From Paragonimus westermani (lineage: Eukaryota > Platyhelminthes > Trematoda > Plagiorchiida > Troglotrematidae), in the NCBI GenBank assembly GCA_008508345.1, contig QNGE01000859.1, positions 151,530-215,529 of the forward strand: a stretch of DNA of 64,000 bases, written 5' to 3'. Position 1 is the first letter of the stretch, and every line of letters starts with the position of its first letter. The notes below the pieces were generated by a model. It had not been told where the DNA came from. It worked only from the letters and a program-made list of their open reading frames with translations, and did not search any database. The translations under genes were made by a program, and so were the position numbers. This document shows positions 12,901 through 27,100 of this stretch, piece by piece.

Positions 12901-15900
12901 ACATTAATTTTAATCAACACAATACTTCTTTATGTGGAGTTGCCTCATCTCTAGTTCAGTAGTTATATTATAACAAAAGACACAGGGGTTCTAGTCCAGG
13001 AATACTGCTCCAAACGGATAGCTGGTAGGTTCGACACAGGTTCGACGAATTCGGAAACAAGCCTCATTCAATTACCTGAATTATGCAGACTGTGTGAAGA
13101 GATACTGTATGACGGTCAAGAGGAAATTCCCGACGATCTTATACGTAAATTGTAGATCCATCATCTGGAAGACTGACGTTACCTGAGGGAATAAACTGTT
13201 CCCAACGTTACTGAAGAGCTGTGGGGAGCTAGCTGATTTTAAGTGAAATATGGCTCGAAATCTCCTACTACGCATCAGTACTTTAAAATATAATCTGGCA
13301 GGCTTAATGAAGTCGAAGATCTCAACCTGCCCGGAAATCTCTGTTGCGTGTTTATCGAGTGGAGTTAATCGGGCAGCTACGGTGTCTCATAGTGAGACGA
13401 TCAAGCAAACAGACGATCATTCACGAGCTAAAACTTCTATAGTTTCAGATATATCGACTCGATCATTGGTGGAGTAATCAACAGGATTTCTCCACGAAAC
13501 GTGGCCGGAGTTTTGGTCCCAACCTTGATATTCATGCATCTTATTGGTGAGATCGCGAAAGAACATTTTCTGTCTAATATCTCTGTTTGAAATATTCTGA
13601 CTGAAATATCCGCCCAAATGCAAAGGCTGTTAACAACTGTCAGTTATGTTCAAAAATATTTACTCGCACTCTGCAACTTTTCCACCAACCTTTCAATTTT
13701 TCCCCATGTTCGATATTCACAGTAGTAAAAACAGTATTGTAAACGATTCGTATCTGAATTAGTTAGAAAAATTCTTCGTGTTTCAGGAGTAAACTTGATC
13801 AGTATTTTGGAACCAAAATTATTTTGTTTTACTAATGGTATTTCAGGAAGGAAACGTTAAAATTATCTACCTGGAATTATACTGTTGTATGCGTTTCCGC
13901 TCTAACTGCACTTGTATGTGTGCAAAGTGGATTCTAGGTGGCTATTGTATCGATAAACCTAACGATTTACATAAATATTTATGTTTATCTGGTTCATGTC
14001 TTAAGTAGTAGATCGCAGAAAGCAGTTTCTTACGGGAGCGCTAACACATACGGAAAGTAGTAAACTACAGTATTGAGACATTTGTAGACGATGTGGTTCT
14101 CATTTCATTGATGCCCAAACTGTGCACTGCTGAGGTAGTATCTCATCAATTACATAAATCATTTTGATAAATTTTGACAGTATACCTGAATACTCTGTCC
14201 ACAACCTGTCACGGATACGTGTTGTACGCCTATAAGTCGCCGCATACGAGCAGCTTTTTCAAAAGCTTCCGTCAGACACACTTAGCTTCTGAGAAAAGGG
14301 CTTTCCCAAGAACAATTTTTTTATTTCAAGGAGTAGTTTCATGAGATGAGCAGGTAGTGTGCGTTGGACAATTCCTTCTTTGTAAGAAGCATTCGTGAAG
14401 CAAAGATGACACGTACCTTGGTTGCCGATAAATGGTCATTTCTTCTCGTGAAAATAGGAATTTAATATCACCAGCTTGCTTATGCACCGGCAGCAGTGCT
14501 GACAACTAAAGTGTTGAAAACCATCCTTGTTCTATACACATAAGACAGTTACATACTGGGCCATAGTCTACTTTTGCCAAACTGTCGATTAGCAGCTGCA
14601 CTCTGGGATGTATGGATGACACCCTACTCATTATCTCTTGCTAATTTAAAACGGTTGCATATGAGTACACTGCTAAGTTAGTTCAAACCAATGGTAGGTC
14701 AATGTTGAATAGTCTCATTTCCCTAATGAAAAGTACTAATCGTCGTTTTATTCCAAGAATTACATAGGACAAATAATGAAGGCCCACTCATGGAAACAGA
14801 AGGACTACCGTAAACATAAACAAATTCCATCCTCAGCTGTACTTCTGGTAACATGACTGAAAAAACATTAAAGTGAAGCACTGCTTTCTTCTGCACTCTA
14901 TGACAAACAAGCCGAGCCCATTCTTGAAGTTACCGTACACTTTCCAAGAGAAACCACCTAAATCGAACAAACACATGTCCCACTCTTAAGATGTTTACTG
15001 GTACAATCATGAAGGCTTAGTTTGCCGTATACGCTTAAGTAGGTCAAGTTCATTGGTCCCCATCAGGATCAAGGTTGTTTCGTAGGTATTTTGCAGGCAC
15101 CTGTAAAAAACGTGCTGTTAAAAATGTAACCATTATCAAAGAATATTTCCTAATTAGGCTGGTGATAAATTCGTCCGCGTCATTACTGATAACAGTTGGT
15201 TCCCACTCGGTAATACGGCTAGGTGATACTTTCATTGTGTCGATGGCAGTCCGAGTGAGACAAAAAGAGGAGTTAAATATTACAGTTTTGAGTTAGTTTG
15301 TCCCTGACACTTTGTCCTGTGAAAGATATCGAGGTTTTTATCACAAACGTGGAGAGGGACGTTTCAAGTTTAGGGGTGTGTCAACACAAAACAGAGGGCA
15401 TAACGCGTAGTGAAACATTACTGCAGAACTTCCAACGTTGGGTACGTTGTCTTCCTTTAAGGTGGATGCGTCATTCCCTCTGTTTTTACTTTGGTTACAA
15501 AGTGACTTTGACGAATAGAATTCCTTCTTATAAGCAAGACCAGTGGCGAATATGACCGTTCATTTTCTAGCAGCCACCGATAAGCTAGTAGGCATACTAG
15601 TTGTAAGAAGCAGAGAACGTGAATAAATTTTCCGTTTGCTGGCTTGTATTCGGGTAGTAAATTTAAAACAACTAAAACTTTGCGTTGCTAATTACATATA
15701 AATGGTTTTCTCGTTTCCGATTTTTGTGTTCATGCTGATGATACTACTTATAGCAGAGAAAAAGTGAGGTCTTAGGGTTAAAGCATGTCGTGGTTCTGAG
15801 TCGTCTTATGTATGTGGCGAAAACATCGTAAAAATTATTTAGCGGATTAAAAGGAAGGCTGTCGGCATATTTATGAAAGAAGCCCAAGTTGCTTCGATCA

Positions 15901-18900
15901 GAGGATGTGGCATATGTTGCAATATACAATCAATAGCGAACAGCTTATACCACGAAAGTAGACATGTGGTATTTTAACGAATGGGCACCGCTTGATAAAC
16001 TTGAACGTTCGGCAGGTCAGCCGTAGAGTTTCACGGTGAAGTGAGACAGTACACAAAGATGAAATTTGGCATACGAGCTACCCTAACCCAAATGGGACTG
16101 AAATGCGTAATCGTTATCACTAATTCCTTGGTTGTAGCCTGTCCATCACACCGCTGATGCTTGTAGATATCGTTACCGAGTGCAGGTTAGGGAGCGGGCA
16201 GCACATAGCCCCCTTGACATAAGCAATTCCCACGGACCTGTTAAATGAACAAATAAGAGACTCGGCATGTAACGCAAAAGATCATCAGTTTGGTCTCCCC
16301 TTGAGTAGCGCTGGGTTTAATGCGAGATTCACACAGAACGATCAGGTTTACACGTTTTTCCTTGTTCACCATTAGTTGAAAGAATTTTAAACAATTATGG
16401 AATTTTTTATATATATTGTTGGGACATCAATCAACCGATGATACAACGTATCTCACATATTCCAGCCACAAATGAACAAGGGGTTGCTGAGACATGGTAG
16501 AGAAGAAAGGTGGAGGCACGTTGTTCCAAAGCTTTCTACAGTTGCTTCGCGTCCTATGGGATATTGGCGACCATCCGGTGCGTTTTACTGAGACAGTGTG
16601 GGTTAATTTGTGGGTGACCTGGAATACATCGTGAATTCAAATTTATTTCATGGATCCATTGCATTATACTGCAGCGATCCAGCCTCCCAGCAGTACCGTG
16701 GTAGTCGAGGAAAACCGATCATCGTCACCATGTTCATCGGATAGTTGAATCACCGCTTAAACTGAAGAATCGACTGCGTCGGTCGTAGACACCAAAATGT
16801 TTCGATGCGAAAAAGACTCGCGTATTTTTCAATTATTTGTGCATATAAAAAATACATATCACTAATAGAGGAATGAATTCGGTATTGAAGAAAAGAGTGC
16901 CGGTAGATTGGGGTGTTTTTTTTAAGTGAGCAGGTGATCAAATTAAATCAGAGCTGCTTGTCACCTCAGAGATCGCCCATTGTACGGAAACACTTGTTTT
17001 TGAAGCCAAAAGTGGTCTGGTGACTGATGTCAGAAGATTGAAGCACCTTTGAAGGGAACTGTTGGTTGATCGAACAACTCACACGTATTTCTTGATGCAC
17101 AGACATTTCAAAGTAAATTTGATGGTTTAGTAAGAAATCTGATACAGACCATATAAAATGTTAACGTTCGGTTCTTCATAATGCAATATTAGATAAAAAT
17201 TACTGAATTAACTCTACTTAAATTGAGTATCAGCAATAAGTTGTATGAGATAGGAAATGCATTAAGTTTGGCCTTACAAAATGTCGTGACACGTAACCAT
17301 CTATGGGATATTTTTGTGGAATGAAAGGCACCGACGTTTTAAGAAACCCGGATATACATGAGAACATCTGTCGAAAAAGAAACACGAAAGGAAGCAAACG
17401 ATGGACCTTCACGCACTGAGGCGCACGAAGTGATTATAATGTATGAGAGAGTTAGATGACCAAGAGACTTGCTACGTAGATTGTCTTTCTTCGTACGCAG
17501 TAAGTGAATACCATGTTTGACGGCGCTCCGAAATGCTCGAGTCATAAAGGCCGTATTGGTGAACATCGCAGTCTTCCATTTTTTATACCAAGCGTACTTA
17601 TTCGGAAAGTAAAAAGTTTAACAGTGTCTACTCACCAGTTTTATTCGGATGTTTTCATGTGATGTCCTGAATTCACTGCGGCTTGCTTCTTGCCACAATC
17701 AGTTGTATATAACTACCAACTAACACAGCCGAAATTTTCTAAGTTGTGTAATGGCCTTCGCATGTAAAAACATCACTTCACAGATAAGAACAAGAAGTTG
17801 CGAGTCTGGCTTTTTGAGTACCAGATAATCGCAAAATCTTATAAAACAATAATTCGTACGAGGTATTTTGCTGTAAAGACCAGTCTGGGATATCTCTGAA
17901 ACGTCATTAGTTTAGACGGCATGAAGCTCGTTGGAGACAACCAAAAGGGATGTTAGTCTCAATTCGATAGAAGCCAAGTTGTTATTAAGATATTCTAGAA
18001 GAAAACATTCGAACTCATTTCACACCACTCGGTTAAAAACATGTCTACAAAATCAATTATCACAGCAATCTGTTTCATTAAAAGTTTGAAAACAAGATGA
18101 CGTGCGACTTTGTTTGTGAATTGTTGGTTGCAGATCTGCTGTTGCACAACATTAATAATTTTGGAGCCGGAAACTTCAGAATTTTTAAAAACTTGACAAA
18201 CTGAATTCGGAAGTATTAGCGAAAATAGATTCAACTTCAACATATTCCTTTGACCTAATTCTGCCGTATTCAAGTGAACCTCTTGGCTGAACACTAATAC
18301 CTTTACGGAAGTAAACTCGCTTATGCTTGAAACAAAAAATGTCTAACAGCGTTTTGACAAGCTCGAAGTGACTTTCACATTAACTGCGTAACTTTCACTT
18401 TGTTCATACTGAATGAAGATTGACTCTTAAATATCGAACACAGGCAATACGATTCAATAGACTGTACGCATGTGTACTGTGGAATACCCTCAGCAAGTGA
18501 GATTTATGTTAAACACTACAAGATTACCTAACTGAAAGATACAATACAAATGAACTTGTGAAGAAATGCTGCAGCTATTTTGTCTTTCAGTAGTGTTCAG
18601 TGCCTTCTATAGTGCGATATGTGAATATCTTCTCGAAATATTCCTCCACTTCTCTCTGGACGCAGATATTCCCTCAATATTCGAAAAGCTGAGGCATTAT
18701 CTCTATGTCAAATGTTTGTCAGAATTGGTTTCCCTATGTGACCATTTTCAACATGTTAAAAAGTGAGTTAGAGCAACCGGGTTGTCAGCTTGCATGGTTC
18801 ATCATCGACTAGATTTGCAATGTAGTTGTGGATACCCACAAATTGACCATGTGAAAGGGTGGTTGGAAGTGGCTGGTATTTCATGCTCGCAGACTAACAA

Positions 18901-20719
18901 TGACTAAAATGCGCAACAATTCCGCACAAAGCGGCACTATAACAGTTAACTGCCCCCTGCGATTATAGATCCGTCGTGTCTTTCTTGACATTTGTGCCTT
19001 TTCGGAGTGAGTTGTTTCTTGAAGCAATCGGCAGAAGTGACTAGTCATCGGCGGATTTGGTTAGAATGACTGATAAAAGTAGACATCTTAATCGGCGCTC
19101 AAAAGATAGTTTGGTGTATGCTAATATTCTCCTGAGGCTATTTTTTAATGTTAACTGTTGTGGGCGTATGAACTCTTGCTTAACGGACGAGAGGAGTGCC
19201 AAGACGTAGAGTGATGTACATTATCTCAAGATCACATACACCCAATGAAGGCTACTGTGAGTTAATATACTCGTTTTACTGGCGATCGGCTTCATACGCA
19301 CATCAAGAAAGTTACTTGAAGTCACCGGATGAATCTTGATATAAAACAGCTCACGTGAAGTAAGGAGTTAAATATTAATTGTCAAAATGAAATAATCGAC
19401 TCGTTCTTCGGTTACTAAGATTAAACGCCAATGTGAAACAGTGCCACGTGAATTACTCCATAAAGAACAAGCAACTGTAATCGGTCATCTTATTGTTAAA
19501 CAAAATTTGTAGGTACTGAAGTCTTAACCATTCAGTGACTTGCACTTGGAACCTCTCAATATATACATATGTTAGGTGTATGAAACCCACCTCTGAGGTA
19601 ATGACTTACAGAGGTCGATTCGGTTTTCCTCGTGAACATGGGTTCACGAGTGATTGATTGTTTATCAGCTCAGTATCAAGCCGCTGCTCTCAGGCCTAAT
19701 TGAGTATTAAAGCGGCATAAAAACAATAGGCATTCTTGGACAGCGCATCAAGATTGCGATGGAAACATTCAGTGAACAAAACACTAGTACAGACGGTAGT
19801 TTACGCCTAATGCATCTTCAGTGTGCTCTGACAGACATCCACCGTAGAACGCCGTATACGTATCACTATTCAGATTGCACTCCCGTTAACCGACAGTCAT
19901 CGTCTAGAACGACTTAAGTGAACGTGTCCGCCAATGGAACAATTTCTTGATGAACGACTGGTCTAAGTCCAACTTAACAGAGTGGAGTATTTTAAGTTAT
20001 TAACGGCAAGAATAGGCTTCAACGCAGGTTTTAGTTGGATTCAGCTTCTGGATAGATCCTCCTAGTTTCTGCAATTCAGCGCCATGCCAAAAGTTTACAT
20101 TGTAACAGTAGAAGGCTTATGCTTTCTGTTGAGCGAAAACTTCTAACATTTTCGCTATATCGATTTTCCCCACCAAATTAGACATCGCAGTTGTTTCGCA
20201 CATAAGTTTTAAGCGACCGCTTTTGGCAAGTGAGACGACGGTCAGCTTTAGCGTGCCTGTTTTTTTGATATTTCATAGGAAACGAGCTCATACAGGAGAT
20301 GGATGGCATTATTTCAATAATAAATAAATTAAATGTTTTCTCTCAAACATTCTTTTCCCTCACTGACTCTGTTTGCGTTCCTGTAAAACCATCAAGACAT
20401 CAATGCATTATGCATTATGAAAAGCAACACGACCAAAACGACAAACCGAGATTGCTATCGCCTAAAAAGCTAGGTTTGTGATTGGTTGATCAATACAAAC
20501 ACAACCTGGTTTGAGCAATCCACAAATGAGAATAATCAAAAGGAGACACACAACAACTAAAATTAGGAGAAAGCTGTATCTAAAAATTTGACCGACAATA
20601 AAATTGCAAGGTGAGTAGTCGGGTGAGAATATTTCCTTCGTAAACGGAAAACGTTTGTCCAATCAAAGGGGTTTTGTGTATTTGTAATAGGATGTGCACT
20701 GAGCGCTGAGATACGACAG
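9940..20719. other. long stretch without recognisable genes
   Basis: About 10.8 kb of AT-rich DNA. The longest open frame in the window (11320-11769, plus strand, 149 codons) lies here. It has no domain, signal peptide or motif I recognise and overlaps open frames on the other strand, so I treat it as chance or as a relic of an unidentified element. At 17628-17638 the motif CTACTCACCAG matches the end motif of family B elements, but the adjoining sequence aligns poorly. Nothing else can be supported. Confidence 0.45.
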
Positions 20720-20910
20720 TTCGCTGGTGCCCATTGTGATATCAGTGGCACAGTGTTCAACACGGTTGTCCCGTGAAAGCATGACCGGATTTCCAACCCA
20801 GGCTATGGCAAGTATATATACTGCTGATGAGCTCTCTCTTTTTGAAGGAGGCTGGCTGGAAAGCTTGTCTGAACGCGGAGACTGCGATCAAACGTGGGGG
20901 ATATTCAACC
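20720..20910 (+). repeat. family B hammerhead SINE, internally deleted
   Basis: This is a plus-strand copy of the family B repeat. It follows the consensus through the blocks ACCGGATTTCC, GGCAAG and CTGCTGATGAGCTCT, then jumps to GGCTGGCTGGAAAG and CTGCGATCAAACGTG. The second half of the hammerhead motif (GAAA, cleavage triplet and 3' helix I strand) is missing, so the deletion falls inside the ribozyme. The copy is useful because it preserves the ancestral core CTGATGA and the 5' helix II strand GCTCT. A minus-strand fragment of the same family lies just downstream at 20936-20990. Confidence 0.6.
20824..20835 (+). ncRNA. hammerhead ribozyme, 5' half only
   Basis: The core CTGATGA (20824-20830) is followed by GCTCT, the 5' strand of helix II in this family. 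The matching GAAA, cleavage site and 3' helix I strand are deleted, so this copy cannot cleave. Confidence 0.45.
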
Positions 20911-20935
20911 TGGAGATGTGCATTTTTACGCGTTA

Positions 20936-20990
20936 GACACCACTCACATTTGATCACAATTCCAACATTCCGAAGATCTAGACAAATGCA
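20936..20990 (-). repeat. family B fragment
   Basis: The plus strand reads CCACTCACATTTGATCACA, the reverse complement of the family B 3' region. It abuts the plus-strand copy ending at about 20910, so the two form a head-to-head remnant. Confidence 0.45.
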
Positions 20991-22093
20991 CCAGATTACG
21001 GCTTTGTTAGCGGTTTTTCTCGCTACTACGGTCTACACTCTCTTTGAAATGGACCTCAAACGACAATGTCCAAGGTTGCATTATGTACTTACCAAACGAT
21101 TTATGAAACATAGGTTGGCAAATCCCTCTACTTATTTGGTTATGACGTAAGTTATCTGACTGTCCTGATAGGTATGCCCGACACATTAGGCTAGCCTACA
21201 AAAAATTAGCCGATTTTGCACTCGTGAACTTCTAACATAATACAAAAATGTTGCACCAGCTTGATCTTATCGAGGATAAACAACCATTAAATTGACTGAC
21301 ATCTGAAGACAGAAGTTCACCGTGAGTTCTGTTCAACGTGCAGAACGATAAATAGTAATCAACTTACCCTTAGTTAATTTTGATACACCTTTCATGTAAT
21401 CAGAATAACGATTGTAATCTAACGTAGCTTTTGATAAGTTTTCATTCAAAGTTTCTCTTTTGCACACGTTAGCATTCACACAGTAACTTCAATTCGAATA
21501 TGCACGCTGAAAACACTACGAAGGAGTCTTCGCATACGTTACTTTTGCCAGCTAACTCATAAAACAGTGGACTAGACAACGTCATCCGATGGTCATAGCA
21601 AGCATTGATCAGGTTACCAACCATCTACACTCAACACAGCTTATCAAAAACGTACATAGGAATGAAATTCTACTTTAAGCTCATGTTAAACATACCGATA
21701 ACGAGTGACTCCAGTGCACAGCGAACCAACGGCCACCTGTGAACGAGGTATTTCGTCTAATGCTCTAGTTAGCGCACATAATCGAGCGTAGACCAGTGTT
21801 TAAAAAATATAGGCAAGTGTAGACAATCAAACATACTAACTAGGCACAGCGCGGAATGTGTAAGGTTGTGATGTGTAAAAAAGTGTAACAAAAGGGTAAC
21901 ATCGAAGGCACTTTGAATATAGTTAGATAGTCAACAAACATAGGAAACGTATGCGTGCATAGACAGCGGTGTACAAACCGACCGTCTTTCATTAAGTGTA
22001 TGTACGCTCAGCCTCAGAGTTAGCATCGAAACGGATAACAACCTGCATTGTAAATTTACAAACCCGTGCATAAAAACGGAGTTAATTCTGATT

Positions 22094-22236
22094 GCACATC
22101 CTTGCTAATGCCGGGAGTAGAACTTCGACCACGCCTTCATGAGACAAGGGTATTGACCACTGCGTCATTGACCTCACATAACACATGAGTGAATCATCCA
22201 CTGTGAAGCTTCACTCACATTCACTTGTGAGTAACC
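22094..22236 (-). repeat. family B fragment (tRNA-like body)
   Basis: This aligns with 44956-45090 through GCACATCCTTG, the GAATCATCCACT block and CTTGTGAGTAAC. Read on the minus strand, the segment before GCAAGGATGTGC resembles a tRNA T-arm (GTTCTACTCCCGGC), consistent with a tRNA-derived SINE body. The hammerhead expected beyond 22094 is absent. Confidence 0.5.
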
Positions 22237-22437
22237 CTTCAGCGCAACCACAGTCACCCCGACACAGCTTCGTTAATGGGGGTTACCGGTACGCCATTTA
22301 TGAATGCCTAATTATTGCTTGAAACATAAACAATTGAAGGAAAATCCAAACTATCAGAACAAACAGCGCAGTCACCAGCAAGAAAATGAGAACTGACTCG
22401 CTTATGCTGGTGCAATTTTTGCGCAACACAATGCACT

Positions 22438-23270
22438 ATTAAATGAACCATGGTGACTAGGCGAATCTAACTCATAAATGTATCACCAATTGTTCAATCC
22501 ATAATGGCAGAGGCATGGCAACTGAATGAGATTATTCTGTCAACAGCACAAGTGAAATATTGATAAAAACAGCCGCGTGAATACAGTGGAATAAGCGAAA
22601 CCCTAATAAACTGGGGGTGGGTGAAAACAGTTTGCAGTGTCTTGTGCCCATCACGCTTGTTCGTGTGCATCTGAAAAGAACTTCGAAAAGCGAGATACCC
22701 AAAAGCACTTGAATTGAAATGGGTGGGACCGTGGTGTACATGGTGGTCCAGAGTAGTGGAACATATTGTGCATGAAAGTGAACCATTGCTCTGGACCAAA
22801 ATTAAACTCCGATTTCAAGAGAGCACCACTTCCACATCACTGCAGTGGTTGTCATGCTGACCCTCTTCCGCACGCGGAACCATTCTCAAATTGGTCGATC
22901 AGATTTCGACAGCTAATCTTTCAGGCTTAAAATGCCCAATTCTCTCAACTTAATCCATCGCACAGAGAACGAGGTATGTGTTGCGTGATCTCAATCATTT
23001 GTTTCGCTGTCGTCACTCAATTAATGGAAAGAGGGCTGAAAATGTGCCTCCTAGCGCATGTTGAGAACAGTGGGATGGAATTCATTGCAACCTGAGCTAA
23101 CTTTAACCAGTCTCTGTGCCAAAGTAGATTTTCCAACATTAACATTCTGAAAGGGTCACTTGTTCATTGTTGTGAGTTACAGGATTCGAATCAGTGGAAT
23201 TGTGCATACCAACTTTACATCTTGACACTGAATTTTTAGTTTAAATGGGTTCAACATAGTCCACAAAACC
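22438..23270 (-). repeat. family C repeat, copy 1
   Basis: On the minus strand this is a close copy of 55400-56272. From the shared TTTAAACTAAAAATTCAG block (about 23242) to the shared CATTTAATARTGC end (about 22438), identity looks like 95% or more. Upstream of that block identity falls sharply to about 65%, yet the translated frame still aligns (the residues FKLKIQC, KLVCTIPLIRIL and a preceding W are shared). No transposase, reverse transcriptase or tRNA promoter is visible, so I cannot say how it moves. Confidence 0.7.
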
Positions 23271-24004
23271 ATTTTGCAATACGCGTTACTCATCGTCAGA
23301 GTTATTTGTTGGTTCAAACACGCAAATCGATGTCTATTGAGCGGACATCCGAACTGCATTTCAGAATAACTAGAGAATCTGTTCACAACGAATACATTTT
23401 GATTTTGTGCTACCGAACTCAATCATTATAACAGGCGCGTAACTTTAGACTCAAGTTCTTCGTGGTCCGTAAAACTATTTTAATCCTTCCATTTTATGTT
23501 CAGAAGCCAAACTGACTAATGTTGTTACTAGAGCCAAACTGAGAATTGTTAGCTCTTCCGTTCGATTCCGTCATTGCTGTGTTACCTTTCAAAGTACACC
23601 ATAGTCATAAGTTCTGATAAGTGAAATTGAGAATAATACTGAATAGGAATAGTGTTTTCCCAAAGGTATATTGATGAAACGTGATTTCTTCTAGTGCATA
23701 ACCAAAAGTGACCAGCGACGTTACGCAATAAACCTAATTTTAATCACTTGGAAGGTGTGCATTTCCGAAAATCACTTACTTCTGGAAACCCTTGTGGAAT
23801 GTTTACACATTCAAATCATTTGCATCAGTAAATGAGGTGGGATTCAGAAGGTGAGCAAAATGCGGACATACATTACAGCAATTAGTTACCGTTTTGTTTA
23901 TGTTAACAGATTAAAAATGGATGTAGAAACAGCGTAGTTAATCAACTCTTGTTAAGTTCAAGCTGCTAATTTAAAATAATGGAACAAACAACGAGAATAC
24001 CGAC
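23271..24004. other. no recognisable feature
   Basis: The part next to family C is its weakly conserved upstream region, which aligns with 55290-55400 only in the translated frame. The rest shows no gene or repeat I recognise. Confidence 0.4.
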
Positions 24005-24126
24005 CTGTTCGTTAGTAATGGCCTTCCAGGGTGTTGGTAATTTGGTACACCAGTACCAGTAAAAACCACCTGCTAAAAACAAAACGCATATGGACGCCCA
24101 AAAATCCACAAATATCACCATGAAAT
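24005..24126 (-). CDS. possible internal exon, membrane protein
   Basis: On the minus strand a 122-nt open segment is bounded by an AG acceptor (CCCAAG) and a CAG/GTCGGT donor. The phase is consistent: two leading bases, then 40 full codons. The translation contains one clear hydrophobic helix with aromatic residues (VIFVDFWASICVLFLAGGF, then YWYW) and a polar tail ending NEQ. That suggests a transmembrane segment of a multi-pass protein. The layout is loosely reminiscent of meckelin-type proteins, but I do not claim the family. No neighbouring exon of the same gene was found, and the polypyrimidine tract is weak. Confidence 0.3.
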
Positions 24127-27100
24127 CTTGGGAATATCCAATTTCAGCGAAGTACACTATTTAGCTGAAGCTGCATATCGTATCCGATAGTAAAAAATCT
24201 TTGTCATTATCGTAACTCCATTAAAGCTGCCAGTGGATGTGTGAAATTGAGGTTAGTTATGTGTCTGCTCTAAAATTTCTTGGCATATTTACTCGAGAAA
24301 AACGTAACGAGAAGTGGCGTTGAAGCGGAAACTCAAAATGAATGTACAATCGATAGAAGGCACGAATCATAAACTGCACCAGCAAAAAATTTGACAGTCT
24401 GGTAAGCCGGTTTGTGGAACCCGTGGAGCCTGTCACAGTTAAGTAGTACATGCGTCAATCAGGACACGTTTGGGTATGGTGCTGGGTTATGTAACCCAGA
24501 CGTTACAGAGAAGAAATTGACGCTCTTCCGTAAGCAATCGTCATTCCCGAATCTATCAAAGGCTGAAGCTGTTGACCCAATTAATGACTAACGCACACAC
24601 ATAAAAACGCTCCCAGTGCAAAAGCCCCTTGTTATCACTCCTGAGGTTGTGTTGGATGTTTGTTAGCGTGCATGCCAATCATAAAACGGCTGGTCGATTT
24701 CACTCCATGAGCAAAATGAAGCGCAACTACAAAGGATGCCATAAATCACTGTTAAAAAACTGGGCTTTTAATGGAACCTGGCCAGCGCCCTCTCTTTAGA
24801 CACAAGTGCTGTTAATTCTGCTACATTTTATACTACTGCAACTCTAGTAATCAACAAGGACTTCGGTTGCTTTCAACGTGATATGTCACGCGCGTAACAT
24901 CACGCCAAGTCAGTTTGTCCTCCGCATCATATAATGAATTCTATATGACATAACGCGACAGGCGGGTAACTGGGTGAGTGTGAAATTTTCGGGCTCTCGG
25001 ATTTGTTTCTTAACCGCACAAGAGCATGTCGCTTCCTCAACTGATTCCAGTTCACATGAAGCCAAGAGTTTTCAGAATTCTGTCTAACCGAGAGAAGTAC
25101 ACCCACCAACTTCAGTCTACCTAAGGAGAGCCAACTTCACGTTTGATTAATTCCTTCTTCATGAAAAGAAATTTATCAAACTGACAGTTAAACTATTAAA
25201 AAATGCTAATCGTGTTCCCGAATGCTAGTGAACATCGATAACTGAACAAGATCAATTACTTTTCTTTCAGACACTCAAACGTTTATCTAGCTGACCATTA
25301 TTTTGTGCTTGCTATCGACGACAAAATAGCAAAAAAGATAACTCATGCCTTCAACATATTCACCAATATTGCTTTTCCATTTTTGCTGGTTTAGACATCA
25401 CTGGGTGATATCTAGGTGGATCAGCATGAACACGCTCCATAAGGAATTTATTAACCATATGAAACTTTTAAAATCACCTTCCCCAGTGTATACTGATGAT
25501 GTAATCATAACAGTACAGTTTCCTTCTTGCACCCAAGGTTTCAGCGTAGTAATAACATTGCATGTTTCAAATCTTCAAGTTTTTTTAATCTGTAAAATGT
25601 TTTTCGATGCTGGGCATCAAAATACTTCTGTCATCCATGTAACTTATTCCGTGCCGTTATCAGTTTGCAGCTAGTCACTCATTGGATTTGCTAGTCACCT
25701 GTATCTCCGGATTATTTTTGGAAATCTTCTATACCTCCGTCCAAACACCGGAATATCTATCTCCACGTAGTTAAATTAATTCCGTAAGCAATCTGTTTAT
25801 TTCGCGTTCTCTCACTTCCTTACAATGAGCCACTATTTTCACCTACAGTTCTATCTGACATTAGTTGACAGCCTTATTTGAATCATTTTAAATATTTATA
25901 CATTCCATGTGATTATGTTTCTATGAGCCCGTTTCTGACCAACTTCATTGGCTTCAAAAAGTCATGAATTGGTAACGCTATAGATTCAACGGTGATTTTC
26001 AGTTGAAGCAGAATATTTTTATTTACTTGGTATTTTTATTCTGGCCACAAACGGATCATATTTTTAGACTTTTAACGGAGTCTTGTATGTCTCCCGTTTC
26101 CTGTCAGCTTGTCAGAAAATTTTCTTATCCAATGACCTTTTTGTTGAGCTCTGCTTGACCGCGTTTCTTATTGACTTAGCGGCCGAAAAACATTCAGTAC
26201 CCAGTTCATCCTCTATTACGACCATTTTCTGCGGTCAGAATCGCGTTGCTTTTGACTCCGTTCGTTAGACTGAGGTTTCTGGAGAAACGTGGTTACATTT
26301 TTTTTTCGTCGTCCACATTATTACTCCAGTCCCTTCGATATAAGTTTTTCTACAGTAAGTGGCAGAGAGGTCTTCCTGCGGACTGCGCGTTACTGATCAA
26401 GTCAGAGGCAGTTCAGACTCAACGCCTTTTACTGACAAGCTGGTTGAGTCCGGAAACATAAAACGCGAATTTCGGACCGCATCGGTTTGCACATCCAAAA
26501 TTACCTGATACCCATCAGCTCTCAGCTAAAACCTGCAGAAGCACTGCAAATTATCTATAAGGTCTTGTAAGTAATGCACCAGGAATGTCACTGACTTTTA
26601 ACAGTGATAAAATCTCTTGTCACGTTTGCGTGCAGATTATTAGTTTAGACGAACTTTCTACAAATGTGGTCACATATTTTAAGTTCATCTGTGAACCTGT
26701 CGACACCAACGGGCGGGCATCTCTTAATGGACGCATCTGTTGTCCGTCTGACAAATTGGGTCTGTTTTCATGTACAATCAGTAATTTCAAAGGCATGAGA
26801 ATAGGAGAATGGATATAAACAAGCCTCTACAAATGAATCCGAACAAATGTTTGTTCGACAGTGAAAATGAAACGAAACACCCTGTAAACATGTGAGATAA
26901 AATAAAGTTCAACCACTACGTAATCTCACCTTCACACGACGAAGTATTCACAATCAGCAATTGAATTTAGGCTACTCGTACGTGAAAAAATGATGCCACT
27001 GAACAGAAAAATCCAATAAGTTTCAATATCCACGTTCAACTCGTCAATATTACGCTTCCAATCCAATGACTTCTTTAATTAAAGACAATGTACAATTGAT

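Noticed and set aside
25345..25674. YTDDV in an open frame, resembling the YxDD motif of reverse transcriptases
   Set aside because: No other reverse-transcriptase motif lies around it, and the downstream residues do not fit any known family.
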